Source: Actinomycetota bacterium (lineage in GTDB: Bacteria > Actinomycetota > CADDZG01 > JAHWKV01). From it: a stretch of 44,965 nucleotides of DNA. The notes under the pieces were generated by a model that was not told where the DNA came from, did not search any database, and saw nothing but the letters and a program-made list of their open reading frames with translations. Made by a program: the position numbers and the translations under genes. The DNA lies in NCBI GenBank assembly GCA_035759705.1, contig DASTUJ010000039.1, positions 1 to 44,965 on the forward strand. Reading direction: 5' to 3'. Positions within the stretch are counted from its first letter, which is position 1, and every line of letters begins with the position of its first letter. Below are positions 31,352-39,674 of this stretch, piece by piece.

Positions 31352-31473
31352 TTACGCACCTCCACTCTGCCGGAGCCTCGTTGCCCCGGTCTCGATGGCC
31401 CGGAGTGTAGCCGCGAATGGGTTATTTATCTTGCCTAATACGTTCGACGCCCTTTTCGTCGTGAAAAAAGATC

Positions 31474-31938
31474 CTAATGGGGCTTGAACACCATCAGGAA
31501 GAGGATGACGAGGATGCACCCGGCGGCAAGGTAATTCAGGGCGGCCGAGGCCCGGTCGTCGAGCAGCCGGCGAAGCTCTTCCGTCTCCGGTCCGCCCTCC
31601 TCCGAGAGGCGTTGAGCCAGTAAGCGGGCCTTCTTCGGCCGCTGCCCACCCACGATGCCGGCGACCATCGCCGCCAGCAGCAGGCCGATCGCCCAGGAGA
31701 TCCACGTGTCGGAGAGCCGGCGCCCCTGCAGGTCCACGAGCCACAACCCGAGCCCGAGAACCGATACCGTGGCCGCCGCCACCGCCATTGCGCCGATCCG
31801 GCAGAGCTTCAGCAGAAGGGCCACCTCGGAAGGAGCGGTCCGGGACCGGGCCAGATGCCAGCCGGCCGCTGCCAGCACCATGCCAGCGAAAAGGGCGAAC
31901 CCGGAGACGATGTGCCCGAACAGGGCCCAGCTGTTCAC
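31474..31938 (-). CDS. Four-helix membrane protein (DUF2269-like)
   Basis: A 154-residue protein with about four transmembrane helices (about 5-26, 43-68, 80-98, 130-150) and a hydrophilic loop RPKKARLLAQRLSEEGGPETEELRRLLDD. His9 and His28 could be haem ligands but this is uncertain. It starts seven bases after the SufR-like gene, so it is probably cotranscribed with it. Resembles DUF2269 membrane proteins; function unknown. Confidence 0.65.
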   Translation of the reverse strand: MNSWALFGHIVSGFALFAGMVLAAAGWHLARSRTAPSEVALLLKLCRIGAMAVAAATVSVLGLGLWLVDLQGRRLSDTWISWAIGLLLAAMVAGIVGGQRPKKARLLAQRLSEEGGPETEELRRLLDDRASAALNYLAAGCILVILFLMVFKPH

Positions 31939-31945
31939 CCTGGGG

Positions 31946-32647
31946 TCAGTTCGCCGAGGGCGGGGGCGCAGCGAGCTTGGCGATGCACAGGGTGGGGGTG
32001 ACGAACGGAAGCAGCACGGTAGCTTCGGCGTCCGACTTCACGTCGGCCAGCGCCCCCCGCAGGATCCCCAGGTGAAGCGAGCAAACGGTGGCCGGGTACC
32101 TGGCTGCGATGTCCCGGAACGGGCAGTTGTGCAGCCGCACGTCGACACCCTCGGGCGTTTCGGCCACCTCCGGCTCGAAGCCGAGCCGGTCCATCATGGC
32201 CATGATCATCTCTGCCGCTGCCTGGAGGTCGACCGGGTCGCCGGGATGCGGCCGGAACTGCGCCGAGAGGTAGCCGCCCCAGCTCCGGCCGGCAAGCTCG
32301 GCGCCCGCCTCGGGGTCATTCAGGCCGGCGTTGACGAACCCGGCCAGCATGGTGGCCAGCAGCTTGTAGTTGCGGGCGCCGTGCCCCATGTCCTCCGCCT
32401 CGGGGCCGGGCTTGAACAGCACCTTGGGGCGGCCCCTGGTCGTACGGGCTTCGATCTCAGGCGTCACCAGCCCTACCAGCTCCAGCCGGCGCAGGTGAGA
32501 CCGGACGGTGTTCTGGTGCAGCCCGACGGCCTCGGACATTCCCGGTATGTCGAGCGGGTGGTCCGACTCCAGGATCAGAGTGAACAGTTGCAGGCGGGCG
32601 GGGTCGGAAAGAGCCTTGTGAGCCTCGGCCCCTTCCTTTACTCGCAT
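31946..32647 (-). CDS. Second SufR-like winged-helix regulator with Cys cluster
   Basis: A 233-residue transcription factor, paralogue of the one at 6296-7006. The winged helix (about 8-80) has KALSDPARLQLFTLI and MSEAVGLHQNTVRSHLRRLELVGLV. The C-terminal domain contains Cys175 in HNCPFRDIA, Cys189 and Cys221, the same Cys-x13-Cys spacing as its paralogue; the last Cys differs. It is divergent from ctaD and upstream of a membrane protein and cupredoxin, so it may control these respiratory genes by a Fe-S-sensing mechanism (inferred). Confidence 0.78.
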   Translation of the reverse strand: MRVKEGAEAHKALSDPARLQLFTLILESDHPLDIPGMSEAVGLHQNTVRSHLRRLELVGLVTPEIEARTTRGRPKVLFKPGPEAEDMGHGARNYKLLATMLAGFVNAGLNDPEAGAELAGRSWGGYLSAQFRPHPGDPVDLQAAAEMIMAMMDRLGFEPEVAETPEGVDVRLHNCPFRDIAARYPATVCSLHLGILRGALADVKSDAEATVLLPFVTPTLCIAKLAAPPPSAN

Positions 32648-32775
32648 TCTCAGGCTCCCGCCGGTATTAGGTATTCCAAAACGCTACTCGATTTACAAGC
32701 CGGTTTGCCTTTTCTAACGACTTAGGTACCATGATGCCAGTTTTGTGGTGAAAAACCAAGAAAGGGGCCCGCAAC
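32648..32775 (+). promoter_or_regulatory. Divergent promoter region of ctaD and SufR-like regulator
   Basis: On the plus strand TTTGCC-N17-TACCAT forms a candidate promoter for ctaD, and the box reads GTACCATGAT. The words GTACCAT and AACGACT are shared with the region beside the paralogous regulator (7007-7165). CTAA-CGAC-TTAG immediately upstream is a small inverted repeat. Confidence 0.4.
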
Positions 32776-34665
32776 TTGACGACCGTGACCTCACCTCCCC
32801 GACTCCTGCGCCGGCCGACCGCCAAGACCGGAATATGGAGTTGGATCACCACGGTCGACCACAAACGCATCGGGCTCCTCTACGGGTACACCTCTTTTAC
32901 GTTCTTCATCCTCGGCGGCCTGGAGGCGCTGCTCATCCGGACCCAGCTCGCCCGGCCGGAGAACACGGTTGTCGATGCGGACACCTACAACCAGCTGTTC
33001 ACGACCCACGGGCTGACGATGATCTTCCTGGTGGTCATGCCCCTCGGTAGCGCCTTCATGAACTACCTGATCCCGCTCATGATCGGCGCCCGGGATGTGG
33101 CATTCCCCCGGTTGAATGCGCTCAGCTACTGGGTCTACCTGGCGGGCGGGCTGTTTATCTACTCGAGCTGGGTCCTGGGGGGCGCGCCCGATGGCGGCTG
33201 GTTCGGGTATGCCCCGCTCACAACCGGCGACGGGTTCCTCCCCGGCCCGAACAGGCTCGACTTCTACGCCCTCGGGCTGCAGATCCTCGGGGTTGCGTCG
33301 CTGGTCGGGTCGATCAACCTGATTGTCACCATCCTCAACATGCGGGCGCCGGGGATGAAGCTGATGCGAATGCCCATGTTTGTGTGGATGACCCTGGTGA
33401 CCAACTTCCTGCTGATGTTTGCGATGCCGATCATCGCCGTGGCCCTGTTCCTGATGACCTTCGACCGGACCTTCGGAGCGCTGTTCTTCAACCCCGCGTC
33501 CGGAGGGGACCCCATCCTGTGGCAGCACCTTTTCTGGCTCTTCGGACACCCCGAGGTGTACATCATGATCCTGCCGGCGATGGGCATCGTGTCCGAGATC
33601 ATCCCGGTCTTCGCCCGCAAACCACTGTTCGGATACAGCTTCATGGTCTTCTCGGGAATCGCCATCGGCCTCATGGGCTGGGGGGTGTGGGCCCACCACA
33701 TGTTCACCACCGGCCTCGGCCCGGCCGCCAACGCCGCCTTCGCCGTCTCCACGATGTCGATTGCCATCCCGACCGGCGTGAAGATCTTCAACTGGATGGC
33801 CACCATGGCCGGCGGCAGGCTGAGGTTCACGACGCCGATGCTCTTTTGTATCGGGTTCATCGGCATGTTCACCATCGGGGGCCTTTCCGGGGTCACCCAC
33901 TCGGTGGTGCCGCACGACGCCCAGCAGCAGGACACCTACTACATCGTCGCTCACTTCCACTACGTGCTGTTCGGCGGTTCGATCTTCGCCCTGTTCGGCG
34001 GGCTTTACTACTGGTTCCCGAAGGTGACCGGCCGGATGCTGGACGAGCGGCTGGGCAAGATCCACTTCTGGATGATGATGCTGGGCTTCAACGCCACCTT
34101 CGGCCCGATGCACATCCTGGGCCTGAAGGGCATGCCCCGGCGGTACTACACCTACCAGGAGGGGCTCGGCTGGGAGATGTGGAACCTGCTGGCGACGGTA
34201 GGGGCCTTCACCATCGCCGCCTCCACCCTGGTTTTTATGGTCAACTGGGTCAAGAGCAAGCGCCACGGCGAGATCGCTCTCGGCGACCCGTGGGACGGGC
34301 GTACCCTGGAGTGGACGATCCCCTCCCCTCCCCCCGAGTACAACTTCCGGCAGGTCCCCTTCGTCACCAGCCTGGACGACTTCTGGAACCGCAAGTACAA
34401 ACAGGACCGCAAGGGCCGGCCGGTGCGGGTTCCGGTGGGCGGGGCCGAAGAGGTGGCCGAGCCGGAGGAAGCGAACACTCCCAAGATCCACATGCCGTCG
34501 CCCTCGATCTTCCCGCTGGTGGCGGCTGTGGGGATGCCGCTGATGGCGTACGCCGTGATACTCAAGTCGTGGTTCGGCTTTGGCGCCGGGGTCGTGGTGT
34601 GCCTGGCCGGGTTCTACGGCTGGGTCCTGGAACCTGCGTCGGAGGAGCCGGCTCACCCGTCCTAA
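32776..34665 (+). CDS. ctaD: Cytochrome c oxidase subunit I (aa3-type)
   Basis: Catalytic subunit of a heme-copper oxidase, 629 residues with about 12 helices. Ligands are visible: His78 (THGLTMIF) for heme a, His258/Tyr262 (GHPEVY) including the His-Tyr link, His307-308 (CuB), and His393/His395 (HFHY) for hemes. GHPEVY is the A1-type proton-channel motif. TTG 32776 is assumed; GTG 32785 is close. No subunit II or III lies beside it, so partner subunits must be elsewhere. The C-terminal extension continues to a last membrane helix. Confidence 0.93.
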   Translation: MTTVTSPPRLLRRPTAKTGIWSWITTVDHKRIGLLYGYTSFTFFILGGLEALLIRTQLARPENTVVDADTYNQLFTTHGLTMIFLVVMPLGSAFMNYLIPLMIGARDVAFPRLNALSYWVYLAGGLFIYSSWVLGGAPDGGWFGYAPLTTGDGFLPGPNRLDFYALGLQILGVASLVGSINLIVTILNMRAPGMKLMRMPMFVWMTLVTNFLLMFAMPIIAVALFLMTFDRTFGALFFNPASGGDPILWQHLFWLFGHPEVYIMILPAMGIVSEIIPVFARKPLFGYSFMVFSGIAIGLMGWGVWAHHMFTTGLGPAANAAFAVSTMSIAIPTGVKIFNWMATMAGGRLRFTTPMLFCIGFIGMFTIGGLSGVTHSVVPHDAQQQDTYYIVAHFHYVLFGGSIFALFGGLYYWFPKVTGRMLDERLGKIHFWMMMLGFNATFGPMHILGLKGMPRRYYTYQEGLGWEMWNLLATVGAFTIAASTLVFMVNWVKSKRHGEIALGDPWDGRTLEWTIPSPPPEYNFRQVPFVTSLDDFWNRKYKQDRKGRPVRVPVGGAEEVAEPEEANTPKIHMPSPSIFPLVAAVGMPLMAYAVILKSWFGFGAGVVVCLAGFYGWVLEPASEEPAHPS

Positions 34666-34680
34666 TCCGGCTCCGGCCGC

Positions 34681-34711
34681 TGCTTAATGCTACCCTCGAA
34701 GGCATTAAGCA
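34681..34711 (+). promoter_or_regulatory. Inverted repeat TGCTTAATG-N13-CATTAAGCA (shared operator, copy B)
   Basis: Same 9-bp arms as copy A at 29442-29471. TACCCT (34691-34696) lies one base after the left arm, where TATACT lies in copy A, and the right arm ends at the Shine-Dalgarno AGGAG. The arrangement suggests autoregulation by the XRE-cupin protein downstream. The spacer is one base longer than in copy A. Confidence 0.75.
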
Positions 34712-34723
34712 GGAGTGACGGAC

Positions 34724-35944
34724 GTGGAACTCACAACGGGCCTCAAAGAGGTCGACGACCTGATCGGCGGCCTTCAGATCGGCGACAACGTCGTCTGGCA
34801 GGTCCTCCAACCGGTGGAGCAGGCGATCATTCGGTCGTTCGTGACCTCTCCCTCCTCCGCCGGACTGGTCTACCTGACGTTCACCGAACCGGCGGCTGCG
34901 GTGCTCGAGCGGTACCGGTCCGCCTGGCTCGACCGGGACGTGCTGCTTCTCGACTGCTTTCCTCGCACGGGCGGCGCCGGCCGGCCGCGCAAGGGCAGGC
35001 ACCGGATCGTAACCGTCCAGGACCCCGGGGAGCCGGCGTCTGTGGTCGAGGCGCTGAAGAACGCCGAGGGCACGTTCGGCCCGGGAACGGCGTGGTTGTT
35101 CGACAACCTGACGGCTATTCAGGACCTGTGGGGGCCGGAGGATGCGCTGGCCCTTTTTCTCGAGCACTGCCCGCGGCTCTACGAGCTGCAGACCGTCGCT
35201 TACTGGTTCCTGAGGAAGGAGGCGCACGACGCGTCGTTCCTGGCCCGCCTTCAGCGCACGACGCAGGTGGTCCTGGACACCAGCCCGTCAAACGGCCACC
35301 ACTACCTGAAGGTCGCAAAGGCGGCGGGGCGAATCGACGCCGTCGGCCGGGGCGTGGAGTTCGAGCTGAACGACCGGGGCATCTCCGTCCTCGGCAAGGG
35401 CGCCGAACCGCCGCCCCCCACCGGCGAGATGCTCAAGGCGAAACGGCTGGCCCGGGGCCTCTCCCAGGCCGAGCTGGCCCGCCGGGTCGGCATCACACCG
35501 AGCGCCCTGTCCCAGGCCGAGGCCGGGCTGAGGGGCCTGTCCGAGGAGACGATGGCCTCGGCATTCTCGGTCCTCGGCCCCGACGAGCGGCCCGCGGCGC
35601 TGCCCTACACCGTGGCCCGCCGAAGGGCCCGCAGGTCGCGGAAGCTGGCAACCGGGCTCCGGGCGGAGGACGTGCTCGAGGACGTCTCCAGGATGTCGGT
35701 GCACATCCTGGAGTTCGCCGCCGGCTCGACCGGGCGGCGCCCCCCGTTTGCCACCAAACAAAAGGAGGTCGTCGTTGTCATGTCGGGCGTGCTGGAGTTG
35801 CAGATCGGAGCAGCCAAGGAGGTCCTGCAGGCAGGCGACGCGATCGTGGTTCGGGACGAGCCCGTTTCGTCCTGGTCCAACCCGGGCTCGTCCGCCGCGC
35901 GGGTGCTGTGGTGCATCCTGCCGCCGGCCCAGGGGCCGGCGTAA
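34724..35944 (+). CDS. Degenerate KaiC-like domain fused to XRE HTH and cupin
   Basis: A 406-residue regulator with three parts. Residues 1-225 resemble a KaiC/RadA RecA fold (TTGLKEVDDLIGGLQIGDNV, LVYLTFTEP, TAWLFDNLT) but Walker A is absent (no GKT), so it is probably a non-hydrolytic ligand or partner domain. About 236-290 is an XRE helix-turn-helix (LSQAELARRVGITPSALSQAEAG). The C terminus (about 325-400) is a cupin (HILEFAAGS, VVMSGVLELQIG, LQAGDAIVV). GTG 34724 is chosen for AGGAG eight bases upstream. A shared operator precedes it. A small-molecule or redox-sensing repressor is inferred. Confidence 0.8.
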   Translation: MELTTGLKEVDDLIGGLQIGDNVVWQVLQPVEQAIIRSFVTSPSSAGLVYLTFTEPAAAVLERYRSAWLDRDVLLLDCFPRTGGAGRPRKGRHRIVTVQDPGEPASVVEALKNAEGTFGPGTAWLFDNLTAIQDLWGPEDALALFLEHCPRLYELQTVAYWFLRKEAHDASFLARLQRTTQVVLDTSPSNGHHYLKVAKAAGRIDAVGRGVEFELNDRGISVLGKGAEPPPPTGEMLKAKRLARGLSQAELARRVGITPSALSQAEAGLRGLSEETMASAFSVLGPDERPAALPYTVARRRARRSRKLATGLRAEDVLEDVSRMSVHILEFAAGSTGRRPPFATKQKEVVVVMSGVLELQIGAAKEVLQAGDAIVVRDEPVSSWSNPGSSAARVLWCILPPAQGPA

Positions 35945-35950
35945 ATTTCG

Positions 35951-36284
<334 letters not shown>

Positions 36285-36293
36285 TGCAGGCCC

Positions 36294-36321
36294 ATAGTAC
36301 TTGTAATCCCCCCCGGCCCAA
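36294..36321 (-). promoter_or_regulatory. Probable tRNA-Ile promoter
   Basis: On the minus strand TTGGGC, 16 bp and TACTAT (36299-36294) lie nine bases before the mature tRNA 5' end. This is a plausible sigma-A-type promoter; the stretch between the tRNA and the CAP gene (36285-36502) otherwise shows no gene. Confidence 0.5.
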
Positions 36322-36502
36322 CCGACCGATCCGTCCTCGGCGGTTGCGGTGAAGGCATGAACGAGGTCGACCCCCACGGCAGCGAAGCGAACCGACTGAT
36401 CGCGGAAAACGGCCTGATCCTGAAGGTGCTGGTCGGTTCCGGGGTTCAACGGCACGGCGCTCGGAGGCACGACCGAGCTCACTTGGGACCGCCAGTCGCC
36501 CG

Positions 36503-37498
36503 TCACCGAACGGCGGCTCGGGCAACCTGGCGTTTGTGCCACCTTCCTCCGGCCACCATGCCGACGGCCAGCGAGATCAGCAGCATCGTCCCAAGAAAGC
36601 CGGCGATCAGCATCGTTCCCGCCTGTTCGAAGACCGGGGCCGGCGGCGGCGCGGCTACCGCCCTGGTCTCGATGACCGCGGCGGTCGTCTCGTACACCTC
36701 CGGCTCGACGGTGCGCACCACCGGTTCCGGCGCAGGCGGCGGGGTCTCCACCGGGGGCGGGGCGACCGGCGGGGCCGCCACCACCGGAACGGGAGCGGGG
36801 GCCGGCGCGGGGTCGGGCTTGGGGGCGACCACCTTGTTCACGACCGGTGCCGGTGCCGGGGCCGGCGCGGGCGCAGGAGCGGGAGGCGGCGCCGGGGCCG
36901 GGCCGGGGGCCGGGGGGGCGGCGAAACCCTGGCAGGTGACGCCCGGCCCTGCCTTGATGTCGCCCTGTATTACCCGGGGGTCGGCCGGCGGGACCGCGTC
37001 GCCGGGGCGGGAGTCGGCGCCGAACTCGATGACGGCTATGGTGCGGTCGAACCCGTTGACGGTGGCGCACGACATCCCTACGGCAGCGTGGGAGAAGGCG
37101 GGGTCGAGCAGGTTCTTGCGGTGAAGCTCGCTCTTCATAACCTCGATGTGGGCGAACAGGGGGGTGATCTTGGGGACGCCGAGCACGATGTTCTCGCCGC
37201 CCGCCTTGTAGCCGAACCCCCGGGCCGGGAGCACGTCCATGTGGTAGATCTGGCCCTCGTTCGCAAGCTTGAACGCCCACTCCCGGGCGACCTGACCCAG
37301 GCGCGGGTCGTGCTGCAGCGGCCGGATCCCCCGGGCGGCCCTTTCGACGTTGGCCAGGTCGAGGATCTGGGACTCCACGCTGGGGATCAGTCCGGGGTCG
37401 GCGTGGGCGGCGGCCGGTGAGAGCAGGGGCAGCGTCGATCCCAGAATCAGTCCCATCAGCGCCAGACAGGCGCGTCTGGAAGACATCCACGTGGTCAT
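36503..37498 (-). CDS. CAP (SCP-like) domain surface protein with C-terminal membrane anchor
   Basis: A 331-residue exported protein: signal peptide (about 1-33, cleavage near AHA-D), CAP domain (about 38-170; LANVERAARGIRPLQHDPRLGQVA, GENIVLG, HxxNLLDPAFSHAAVG), Pro/Ala-rich repeats (about 190-265), a transmembrane helix (about 292-316) and a basic tail (GGRWHKRQVARAAVR). CAP proteins in bacteria are poorly understood, possibly lipid- or wall-related. A hairpin overlaps its Shine-Dalgarno. It lies downstream of the Calx-beta protein of similar layout. Confidence 0.88.
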   Translation of the reverse strand: MTTWMSSRRACLALMGLILGSTLPLLSPAAAHADPGLIPSVESQILDLANVERAARGIRPLQHDPRLGQVAREWAFKLANEGQIYHMDVLPARGFGYKAGGENIVLGVPKITPLFAHIEVMKSELHRKNLLDPAFSHAAVGMSCATVNGFDRTIAVIEFGADSRPGDAVPPADPRVIQGDIKAGPGVTCQGFAAPPAPGPAPAPPPAPAPAPAPAPAPVVNKVVAPKPDPAPAPAPVPVVAAPPVAPPPVETPPPAPEPVVRTVEPEVYETTAAVIETRAVAAPPPAPVFEQAGTMLIAGFLGTMLLISLAVGMVAGGRWHKRQVARAAVR

Positions 37499-37501
37499 GG
37501 G

Positions 37502-37523
37502 GGAACCTCCGAATTTAGGTTCC
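37502..37523 (-). promoter_or_regulatory. Hairpin that overlaps the Shine-Dalgarno of the CAP-protein gene
   Basis: On the minus strand GGAACCT, eight bases and AGGTTCC can form a 7-bp stem; the Shine-Dalgarno GGAGG overlaps the loop and 3' arm, seven bases before the ATG. It could limit translation or be the output of an upstream aptamer. GCCGATAA, the consensus -10 of sigma-28/WhiG-type promoters, lies at 37555-37548, but its -35 is weak. I do not recognise a known riboswitch. Confidence 0.45.
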
Positions 37524-37634
37524 GCCCCTCGTGCTGGACCTAGCTCTTTATCGGCACAATCCGCGCGGCCGTAAACGAACTATGGAAAGTCTTCGCGGTG
37601 TCGCGAGGTTCTACTTGGTGTTCAAGGGCTCCGG

Positions 37635-38354
37635 CTAGATGGAGGGAGGCTGGTTCCGCCGCTGGTTGAGCAGGTAAGCGCCCACTCCAACGGCTCCCAG
37701 GAGCGCCAGCAGGCCGACGATGAGCTGGGGAGGAACACCTCCGCCGCCGTCCGAATCGTCGTCGGTTGTCGGCGACGGAGAGGGCGACGCGGTTTCGGTT
37801 TCCTCCGGCTCCGGCTCCTCCGACGGCGTGGGGCTCGCGGGAGCCGGCGCCGGGGCGGGGGCCGGAGCCGGGGCGGGGGCCGGTGCGGGGGGAGGAGCAG
37901 GTGCAGGCGCGGGCGGGGCCGCCGAACCTGCGCTGGCGTTGATCCGGACGGTGACAGGGCCGCCGAGGTCAAAGTCGGTGTTGACCGAACATCCCCCCGG
38001 CTGGCTGAGGTTCAACGAGAACGTCTCGGCGGGCTCGGCCGCGCCGTCACCGACGATGCTGAGAGGGAACGACCGCTCGGTGCTGCTGCCGGTGAAGTTG
38101 ACCTGCTGGTCGAAGGCAGTGAAGTCCGACCCGGCCCTGGCGGTGCCGTTCACGGCGGTGACCCGGACGTTGGAGTCCTCGACGGCGCCGTCGCGGGAGA
38201 CGGTCACGGTCACCGAGTCGCCCTCGTCGACCGACTCCTCGGAGACCTCGACGTCGAACCGGTGACAGGCGGCCAGCGCGGCCGGCGCCGGCGCGACCAC
38301 CAGAACCCCCGTAAACAACAAGACGACTACCAGTCCCAACCGTCGATTCGACAT
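37635..38354 (-). CDS. Calx-beta domain surface protein with Pro/Ala linker and membrane anchor
   Basis: A 239-residue exported protein. Start ATG 38354 (MSNRRL) follows GGAGG and gives a signal peptide (about 1-28, ending AALAA). A single Calx-beta-like domain follows (about 30-135; SVDEGDSVTVTVSRDG, NGTARAGSDF, EPAETFSLNLS), then a Pro/Ala-rich repeat (about 148-172), an acidic Ser/Thr/Glu stretch and a C-terminal helix (about 208-228) before QRRNQ. Calx-beta repeats bind calcium in other proteins. Partner of the CAP protein by position and architecture. Confidence 0.87.
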   Translation of the reverse strand: MSNRRLGLVVVLLFTGVLVVAPAPAALAACHRFDVEVSEESVDEGDSVTVTVSRDGAVEDSNVRVTAVNGTARAGSDFTAFDQQVNFTGSSTERSFPLSIVGDGAAEPAETFSLNLSQPGGCSVNTDFDLGGPVTVRINASAGSAAPPAPAPAPPPAPAPAPAPAPAPAPAPASPTPSEEPEPEETETASPSPSPTTDDDSDGGGGVPPQLIVGLLALLGAVGVGAYLLNQRRNQPPSI

Positions 38355-38422
38355 GGCGCCTCCCCGGTATCGGTGGCAAAAGCATTGCGAAGAGGCGGAG
38401 CGATTACAAGGGTCTCGAACCG

Positions 38423-38457
38423 AAAAAAACGAAGGGCGCCCGGTCAAGGCGCCCTTC
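38423..38457 (-). terminator. Rho-independent terminator
   Basis: GAAGGGCGCC (38431-38440) and GGCGCCCTTC (38448-38457) form a perfect 10-bp stem with a 7-base loop; on the minus strand a run of seven T (38429-38423) follows. It therefore ends a minus-strand transcript that begins upstream of 38460. Confidence 0.85.
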
Positions 38458-38459
38458 GC

Positions 38460-38643
38460 TTTCTGATTCGTACTGGACATAGGAGCCCGAGTTGGATTAC
38501 AGCACCGGCGGGACCAGTCCGGCATCCGTACCTCGGGGGTGGCCCGGGAGAAATTCGCTGGTGGAAGCCAGCACTCCGACCTAGCGGCCGGTCACCTCCA
38601 GGGTCCCGAAAAGACTTTCGCTAATACGGACCACCTCCTTTCT
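38460..38643 (-). ncRNA. Candidate small RNA or leader with super-Shine-Dalgarno
   Basis: The minus strand starts with AGAAAGGAGGTGGTCC (38643-38628), nearly the exact complement of the 16S rRNA 3' end. It continues through a short frame SESLFGTLEVTGR (stop at 38583-38581) without a normal start codon, GC-rich stems, and then the terminator. No known RNA family is recognised. It may be a small mRNA or an anti-SD-binding RNA. Confidence 0.4.
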
Positions 38644-38732
38644 CTGGTGGAAAAATGATAGCCCATTTCGCCGGAGTATCGGTCAAATTGGCCGGGTTTT
38701 TTGAAGCCGGGAGACGGCGGCAAAGCGGGGCC

Positions 38733-39581
38733 TCAGCCCGAGCTGCAGATCTCCTCGTAGAGGCTGCGGGTCAGGCGTCCGGGCTCCACCCCGAGCTCTT
38801 CGTCGAGCGCGGTCCGGCACTTCTCGAACTGGCGCAGAGCCCCGGTCCGGTTCCCGGACAGGTGGTGCAGGCGCATCACCCGCCGGTGGGCTCTTTCGTG
38901 GGCGCGGTCGTGTTCCAGAAGGATGTGGCCGTAGGCCAGCCCCGCCTCCAACCGATTGGTTGCCTCGCACCAACCCACCAGCTTCTCGAGCAGAGAGACG
39001 TAGAGAGCCCTCAGCCGCTCCCGCTCGCGAACGCACCAGTCCTCGTCCCAACCGGCCAGAAGGTCGCCCTGGTACAGGTCGGCCGCGTTCATCAGCACCT
39101 GCGCCTCGGATTCGCCGATCTGTTCCGGCGCCACCGTCCGAACCCGGTCGTACGACCTTTCCAGCTGGGCGACGTCTAGCCACACCACAGCCGGGTCTAT
39201 CTGTATCCAGTCCTTCTCAGTCAGCAGAAGCGGGGTCGAGCGCCCCGCTTTCTCCGGCAGCTTTTGCAGCTGCCAGATGCTCTGGCGAAGGTTCTTGCGG
39301 GACTGTTTGGGGTCGCTCTCGGTCCACAGAGTCGCCGACAGCACGTCCCGGTGGTGGGGCCTGTCGCCGAACAACAAAAGGTAGGCGACGATCTGCTGCA
39401 GACGTCGGCCCTCCATCTGCGGCCAGTCGCCGGCGGCGGATCGGGCGGCGAACCGCCCGAGAAGGGCGAACGAGTAGGAGCAGTTCAGGGATTGCGCAGG
39501 CCAGGCCACGCCCGATCTGCGTTCGTCTGGAGTCGGGCGCGGGGGATTCCCGGCGCTCTCGGTTGCAACGATCTTCTCCAA
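38733..39581 (-). CDS. SARP/BTAD-family transcriptional regulator
   Basis: A 282-residue regulator. After a roughly 35-residue variable N terminus comes an OmpR-like winged helix (about 37-130: FALLGRFAARSAAGD, RRLQQIVAYLLLFGDRP, RDVLSATLWTES, RKNLRQSIWQLQK). The bacterial transcriptional activation domain (BTAD) (about 130-280) contains LMNAADLYQGDLLAGWDEDW and HERAHRRVMRLHHLSGNRTGALRQFEKC. Such SARP-type proteins activate secondary metabolism or stress genes. Divergent from the LuxR-ATPase; no biosynthetic cluster is visible nearby. Confidence 0.9.
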   Translation of the reverse strand: MEKIVATESAGNPPRPTPDERRSGVAWPAQSLNCSYSFALLGRFAARSAAGDWPQMEGRRLQQIVAYLLLFGDRPHHRDVLSATLWTESDPKQSRKNLRQSIWQLQKLPEKAGRSTPLLLTEKDWIQIDPAVVWLDVAQLERSYDRVRTVAPEQIGESEAQVLMNAADLYQGDLLAGWDEDWCVRERERLRALYVSLLEKLVGWCEATNRLEAGLAYGHILLEHDRAHERAHRRVMRLHHLSGNRTGALRQFEKCRTALDEELGVEPGRLTRSLYEEICSSG

Positions 39582-39674
39582 CCTGTTCAGGGTGCGCCGG
39601 GGAGCACCCCCGACATAAGAGGGCTTTCCCGCTATCTGTCGAAATACTTGGGGTCAAATCTCTAGTATTCGAGT

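Larger units (their letters stand above)
38355..38732. other. 378-bp gap holding a candidate structured RNA and terminator
   Basis: No protein gene of normal size is seen. The minus strand contains a 16-base Shine-Dalgarno-like sequence at 38643-38628, a short frame ending GTLEVTGR, several GC-rich stems, and a strong terminator at 38457-38423. Confidence 0.5.

Noticed and set aside
32791-34656. A 621-residue open frame opposite ctaD
   Set aside because: Shadow of ctaD; its composition (very rich in His, Asp, Glu, Arg, Pro) and lack of motifs are typical of antisense frames.
37499-37634. A c-di-AMP or c-di-GMP riboswitch upstream of the CAP gene
   Set aside because: The known core sequences of those riboswitches are not present in this 136-bp gap; only a hairpin is supported.
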